64,000 bases of DNA from an uncultured Alphaproteobacteria bacterium (GTDB lineage Bacteria > Pseudomonadota > Alphaproteobacteria > RF32 > CAG-239): positions 62,001-126,000 of the forward strand of contig CALXWH010000003.1 in assembly GCA_944392315.1 (NCBI GenBank). The letters are read 5' to 3'. The notes under the pieces were generated by a model, which saw nothing but the letters and a program-made list of their open reading frames with translations, was not told the origin of the DNA and searched no databases. Numbering within the stretch: the first letter of the stretch is position 1; each line of letters starts with the position of its first letter. Both the position numbers and the translations under genes were made by a program. Positions 60,956 through 64,000 of the stretch are shown here, in pieces.

Positions 60956-61368
60956 TTTTTACTCTCAATTACAGCCACTATTTTATCATAGCAATCTTGT
61001 GTATTCTTTAAAATGTCTTTTCCCCAAAAACGCAAAACGATCCATCCGTCCTTTTGCAATTTTTCGGTGACTTCAACATCTCTTGCTATATTTCTTTCAA
61101 TTTTCTTCAACCAAAAATCTCGGTTGGAATGTATTTGATTTTTACTGTTTTCCCAATTATATCCGTGCCAAAATTCACTGTCACAAAATATTGCCACTTT
61201 CTCTTTAATAAAAGCAATATCTGGTTTACCATATATTTTTGAACAATTTTTTCTATACCGGAAACCATTCATCCACAAAATTTTTCGTAAGACACATTCT
61301 ATTTTACTGTTTTTGTTTTTAACAGCTTGCATGTTTTTATGTCTTTGTTCGGATGTACGTGTATCCAT
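60952..61368 (-). CDS. vsr: Very-short-patch mismatch endonuclease Vsr
   Basis: 138 residues. Opening EQRHKNMQAVKNKNSKIE, GKPDIAFIKEKVAIFCDSEFWHG (catalytic Asp and metal site) and the tail EKLQKDGWIVLRFWGKDIL are typical. It nicks at T:G mismatches arising from deamination of 5-methylcytosine, so pairing with the methyltransferase makes sense. The usual phrase FVDGCFWHGC is here FCDSEFWHGY, so the Cys residues of the structural zinc site are partly lost. Begins 2 bases after the AIPR stop. Confidence 0.92.
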   Translation of the reverse strand: MDTRTSEQRHKNMQAVKNKNSKIECVLRKILWMNGFRYRKNCSKIYGKPDIAFIKEKVAIFCDSEFWHGYNWENSKNQIHSNRDFWLKKIERNIARDVEVTEKLQKDGWIVLRFWGKDILKNTQDCYDKIVAVIESKK

Positions 61369-61370
61369 AA

Positions 61371-63449
61371 TTACAATTTTACTCCCATAGATTTTGCTTT
61401 TTCATACAAAGCATATAAAATTTGAGCTTGTTTTTCGCTTGGAGGTAAAAGATAACCTTTTGCCATTTTCCCAAGTATTTCAAATTCCTTTAAGCTGCAT
61501 AACGTTTTATTTGCTCCGTAAAATAGCAACATTTTTTCCCATACGGGAAAAGGCAATGTTACGACAAAACTTTGACGTTCAATACCATTATCGACTGCTT
61601 GCTGTTTTTTAGCTTCTTTCTTTTCAAATTTAACAGTCTCCTTGTTAGTCGTAATATTTTTAAATAAATTTTCGGGAATATCAAGATTTAGTTGTTGGAT
61701 TTCCTTCCATGTATATTCTCTACTGAACTTTTCACGCAAATCAGCTTCGTTTTCTTGAGCTTCGATGTATGTTCTGATTGCATTGATACAAATATCCAAA
61801 ACTTGTTCCATTGCCTCGGAAATATCTTGTCTGTCCCAGATATCGGCATAATTCAAATATGCTTCATGCTCTTTAACGTATTTATTCAAAAGAGCTAACG
61901 CATATGCTTTAATATATGCTCTTACTGATTTTCTGCTTTTTGCCCATTCCGCTTCTGCAATGAGTTTATCTGTTTTTTTGGTTAATATAATCTTTGCTAC
62001 AGCCTCTTTAAAATAAGATTCGTTAATTGAAAGCTCATCCTTTTCCAACATATCCTCTATTTGTTTAGCAAATTTAGGAAAAGCTTGATTGGTTTTAGTT
62101 GAAAGATGAGGAAAATTACTGAATATCATTTCGGTTTTAGCCAACACATGCTTATCAATCATCTGTTCTTTCGGATAACGCAATAAAAACTCTTTTTCTT
62201 TTCCGTCTCTGGAATATTTTGCTTTTTCATTCAAATATTGTCCGCGAGTACGCTCATAATACCATTTATTTTTAATTTGCAGACCACCTGACATCGGAGC
62301 CCAAATTCTTTCGGATAATTCTTTAAACGTTTTATGGAACGGACTATTTGAGAAGAAATCTGATTCCTTAACCGGATTTTGACTATTTGCATATCTTGCG
62401 ACTTTTCCGACAAAATCAGCATATTCTTCTTCTTTTGAAACAACCGATAGCTTCATCTGTACAAAAATATTCTTTACATCAAGTTTATTTTTGTAGCAAT
62501 TATATATAACTGAAGTGGTTTGTCCTCCGTTCACTATTTGCAAACCATTCAATCTGACAATTTTTAATATATTATCTTGTTTTTCGACTTCTATGGATGA
62601 AGCGGTACATGTTAATCCGTTATTATATGCAAAAAAACGCTCCGGCTCTTCTTTAATTGTTATTTGCATTTTTTTGTTCGTATTGCCTTTAAATTGCAAA
62701 AATGTTCGCACATTTTGTTCCAATAATTTTTGGCCATACTTATCATATATTTGAGCTAAAACTTCTCCCGGCATTACGACTAGATAAGAAGCGTAATCTT
62801 GTGCCTCTAATGAAGCGGGAAGACATAAAAGACCTTCTTTGGTATAATCGTTAACGGAAACCTCAATTTCTTGCAAATTATTTTCTTGTGTTGAAATTCT
62901 GAAAATATCTTTTAAATCAAATACCTGAAAATCAGCTCTTAAATTTTGAATGGTTTCAAAAGGAATTACTTTGGTATTTCGTGTTAAAGTTCCGTTTGTT
63001 ATGATCAAAAACATAAGACGTTGAATTCCGTTAGACGCAAAAAGATCATATATGTATTTGGCTGACTCTACCGCCTCATCACTGGGAGACATAACCGAAT
63101 ACAACGGTTGCGTCGAATTAACCGCTTCTTCAAAAAAAAGTTTCATTTTTTTAAACTTACGTTCATACAAGTCTTTTGTCAGAGTTTCAATCTTCTCTCC
63201 GGGAAAAAATTGACTTCCGACTATTGTTAATAACTTTCTTTCCTCATCATAAGCATATCCGGAAAACTCTATATCCGATTGAATATATTCACTCCAAGTT
63301 ATATCAGCAACATCTCCGTCTTGTTCCAAATAGCTTCCTATTTTTTGCGTAAAAATTTGTGCTTTCGAAGCATCCTTGTCTACCTGAAAGTCAGTCAAAG
63401 CATCTTGGTAAAATCCCTGATAAAAATCTTCTAATTGGATGTCTGCCAT
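61371..63449 (-). CDS. AIPR-family (abortive phage infection-related) protein
   Basis: 692 residues. The AIPR core is unmistakable: NVRTFLQFKGNTNKKMQITI, then PERFFAYNNGLTCTA and LNGLQIVNGGQTTSVIY. An N-terminal domain (1 to about 230) and a C-terminal region of about 250 residues flank it. AIPR proteins occur in phage-defence operons with methyltransferase, Vsr, Z1 and DUF4420 genes; their biochemical role is not settled. Its ATG shares one base with the stop of the DUF4420 gene (TAATG). Confidence 0.9.
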   Translation of the reverse strand: MADIQLEDFYQGFYQDALTDFQVDKDASKAQIFTQKIGSYLEQDGDVADITWSEYIQSDIEFSGYAYDEERKLLTIVGSQFFPGEKIETLTKDLYERKFKKMKLFFEEAVNSTQPLYSVMSPSDEAVESAKYIYDLFASNGIQRLMFLIITNGTLTRNTKVIPFETIQNLRADFQVFDLKDIFRISTQENNLQEIEVSVNDYTKEGLLCLPASLEAQDYASYLVVMPGEVLAQIYDKYGQKLLEQNVRTFLQFKGNTNKKMQITIKEEPERFFAYNNGLTCTASSIEVEKQDNILKIVRLNGLQIVNGGQTTSVIYNCYKNKLDVKNIFVQMKLSVVSKEEEYADFVGKVARYANSQNPVKESDFFSNSPFHKTFKELSERIWAPMSGGLQIKNKWYYERTRGQYLNEKAKYSRDGKEKEFLLRYPKEQMIDKHVLAKTEMIFSNFPHLSTKTNQAFPKFAKQIEDMLEKDELSINESYFKEAVAKIILTKKTDKLIAEAEWAKSRKSVRAYIKAYALALLNKYVKEHEAYLNYADIWDRQDISEAMEQVLDICINAIRTYIEAQENEADLREKFSREYTWKEIQQLNLDIPENLFKNITTNKETVKFEKKEAKKQQAVDNGIERQSFVVTLPFPVWEKMLLFYGANKTLCSLKEFEILGKMAKGYLLPPSEKQAQILYALYEKAKSMGVKL

Positions 63450-64000
63450 TATTTTTTCCTTTCAATCAGTTCTTGTACAGCATACTTTGACATACCCGTA
63501 AAATTAATATCGTATTTTACATTCGAAATACATTCCGGAATATCAGCTACCGTGATACTCGGAAACTCATCGGTAACATTATAATAAGTTACCGACACGT
63601 CTTTAACGGACACAAGATTTTCATATGAAAGTGCCGGATTATAGCCGACCGACAAAAGCTTTTGTTCAAATACGGTAACCAGATTTTCTTTTTCGTTTTT
63701 TATTTGCTGTATTAATACGGATATAACATCTGCGAGATTGTCAGCTGAGGCATCTTGAGCAAACTTATAACACACAAGAAATAAATCTTTGCTTTCTCGT
63801 GCTAATTGTCGTTCATTTGAAATATGAACCCCGTTTTCATCATCAAAACAAGCCTTAATTTCAGCGAAAAAGTCATCAAACATGAAATCCTTATCGGCTC
63901 TTTCCGGACCTTGCCATGCCGCCAATAATTCTTCATATGTTCGAGAATGTTCAGAATGCATATATTGCAGAAATTTTAATTCCGCAATTAATCCTATTTG
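63449..64000 (-). CDS. PD-(D/E)XK-type protein, DUF4420 family (5' end outside window)
   Basis: Open to the right edge. An internal ATG at 63961 is probably not the start, because the codons before it read QIGLIAELKFLQY, which continues naturally into the conserved A..AWQGPERADKDF region of DUF4420 (G-hydrophobic-E-L ... W-GP ... DF). Visible: about 184 C-terminal residues. The family is a predicted nuclease found in the same operons as AIPR, Vsr and Dcm. The missing N-terminal half lies beyond the window. Confidence 0.75.
   Translation of the reverse strand, partial: QIGLIAELKFLQYMHSEHSRTYEELLAAWQGPERADKDFMFDDFFAEIKACFDDENGVHISNERQLARESKDLFLVCYKFAQDASADNLADVISVLIQQIKNEKENLVTVFEQKLLSVGYNPALSYENLVSVKDVSVTYYNVTDEFPSITVADIPECISNVKYDINFTGMSKYAVQELIERKK

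Noticed and set aside
1..64000. CRISPR array or insertion sequence
   Set aside because: No regularly spaced repeats and no transposase-like frame were seen anywhere.

Overview
The window is AT-rich chromosomal DNA from a Gram-negative bacterium, most likely an alphaproteobacterium. The best evidence is the minus-strand run DUF177 (YceD) - rpmF - plsX - fabH - ihfA - MerR, with a divergent bamE lipoprotein gene. To my knowledge this order is typical of Alphaproteobacteria. The outer-membrane gene sets (Mla-type MCE transporter, LolC/LolD, BamE) agree. Protein style and base composition suggest a host- or gut-associated, low-GC lineage, but that is a guess. Promoters read well as TTGACA or TTGCAA, a 16-17 bp spacer, then TATNNT. 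Most genes have Shine-Dalgarno sites; a set of orphan genes does not.

Layout. 1-4.8 kb: end of a membrane glycosyltransferase-like gene, then pfkB-type kinase and an Mla/MCE lipid transporter operon. 4.9-11 kb: orphan genes, a candidate small RNA, lolC-lolD and rpsD. 11-16.2 kb: EamA exporter, glutamine amidotransferase, eukaryote-type phosphomannomutase-like protein, small lipoprotein, YecA-like protein, nitroreductase and an orphan. 16.3-20.1 kb: a 1236-residue exported MORN_2-repeat protein. 20.2-21.7 kb: cca and tRNA-Lys. 21.7-27 kb: an accessory block with two candidate structured RNAs, two staphylococcal-nuclease-like genes, an acidic protein ending in an SSB-like tip, an HxlR/flavodoxin pair, and a coiled-coil/CHAP-like pair. 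27-33 kb: clpB and two GT-C membrane proteins. 33-41.5 kb: the core lipid/ribosome cluster, bamE, the dnaB operon and galE. 41.5-46.8 kb: terC, membrane proteins and DUF805. 46.9-50.4 kb: ispA, xseB, an SDR gene and cysS. The cysS gene is preceded by a leader peptide with three consecutive cysteine codons and a terminator/antiterminator arrangement. 50.5-55.1 kb: a degenerate histidine-phosphatase-like protein, marC, nrdB and nrdA.

From 55.4 kb to the right edge lies a mobile island next to tRNA-Gln. It carries two serine recombinases, a Rep-like protein, a 55-residue ORF, a dense cluster of inverted repeats that may be an origin, and a tightly coupled restriction/defence operon. That operon reads DUF4420 PD-(D/E)XK (cut by the edge), AIPR, Vsr, and C5 methyltransferase. 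The larger recombinase ORF runs on, antisense, through the tRNA-Gln gene. This defence gene set is usually completed by a Z1 helicase and a GHKL/MORC ATPase, which would lie beyond 64,000.

The strongest candidates for new biology are the Cys-Cys-Cys attenuator of cysS, the recombinase/tRNA overlap with its adjoining inverted-repeat cluster, and the multi-hairpin leader plus SSB-tip protein around the nuclease operon.
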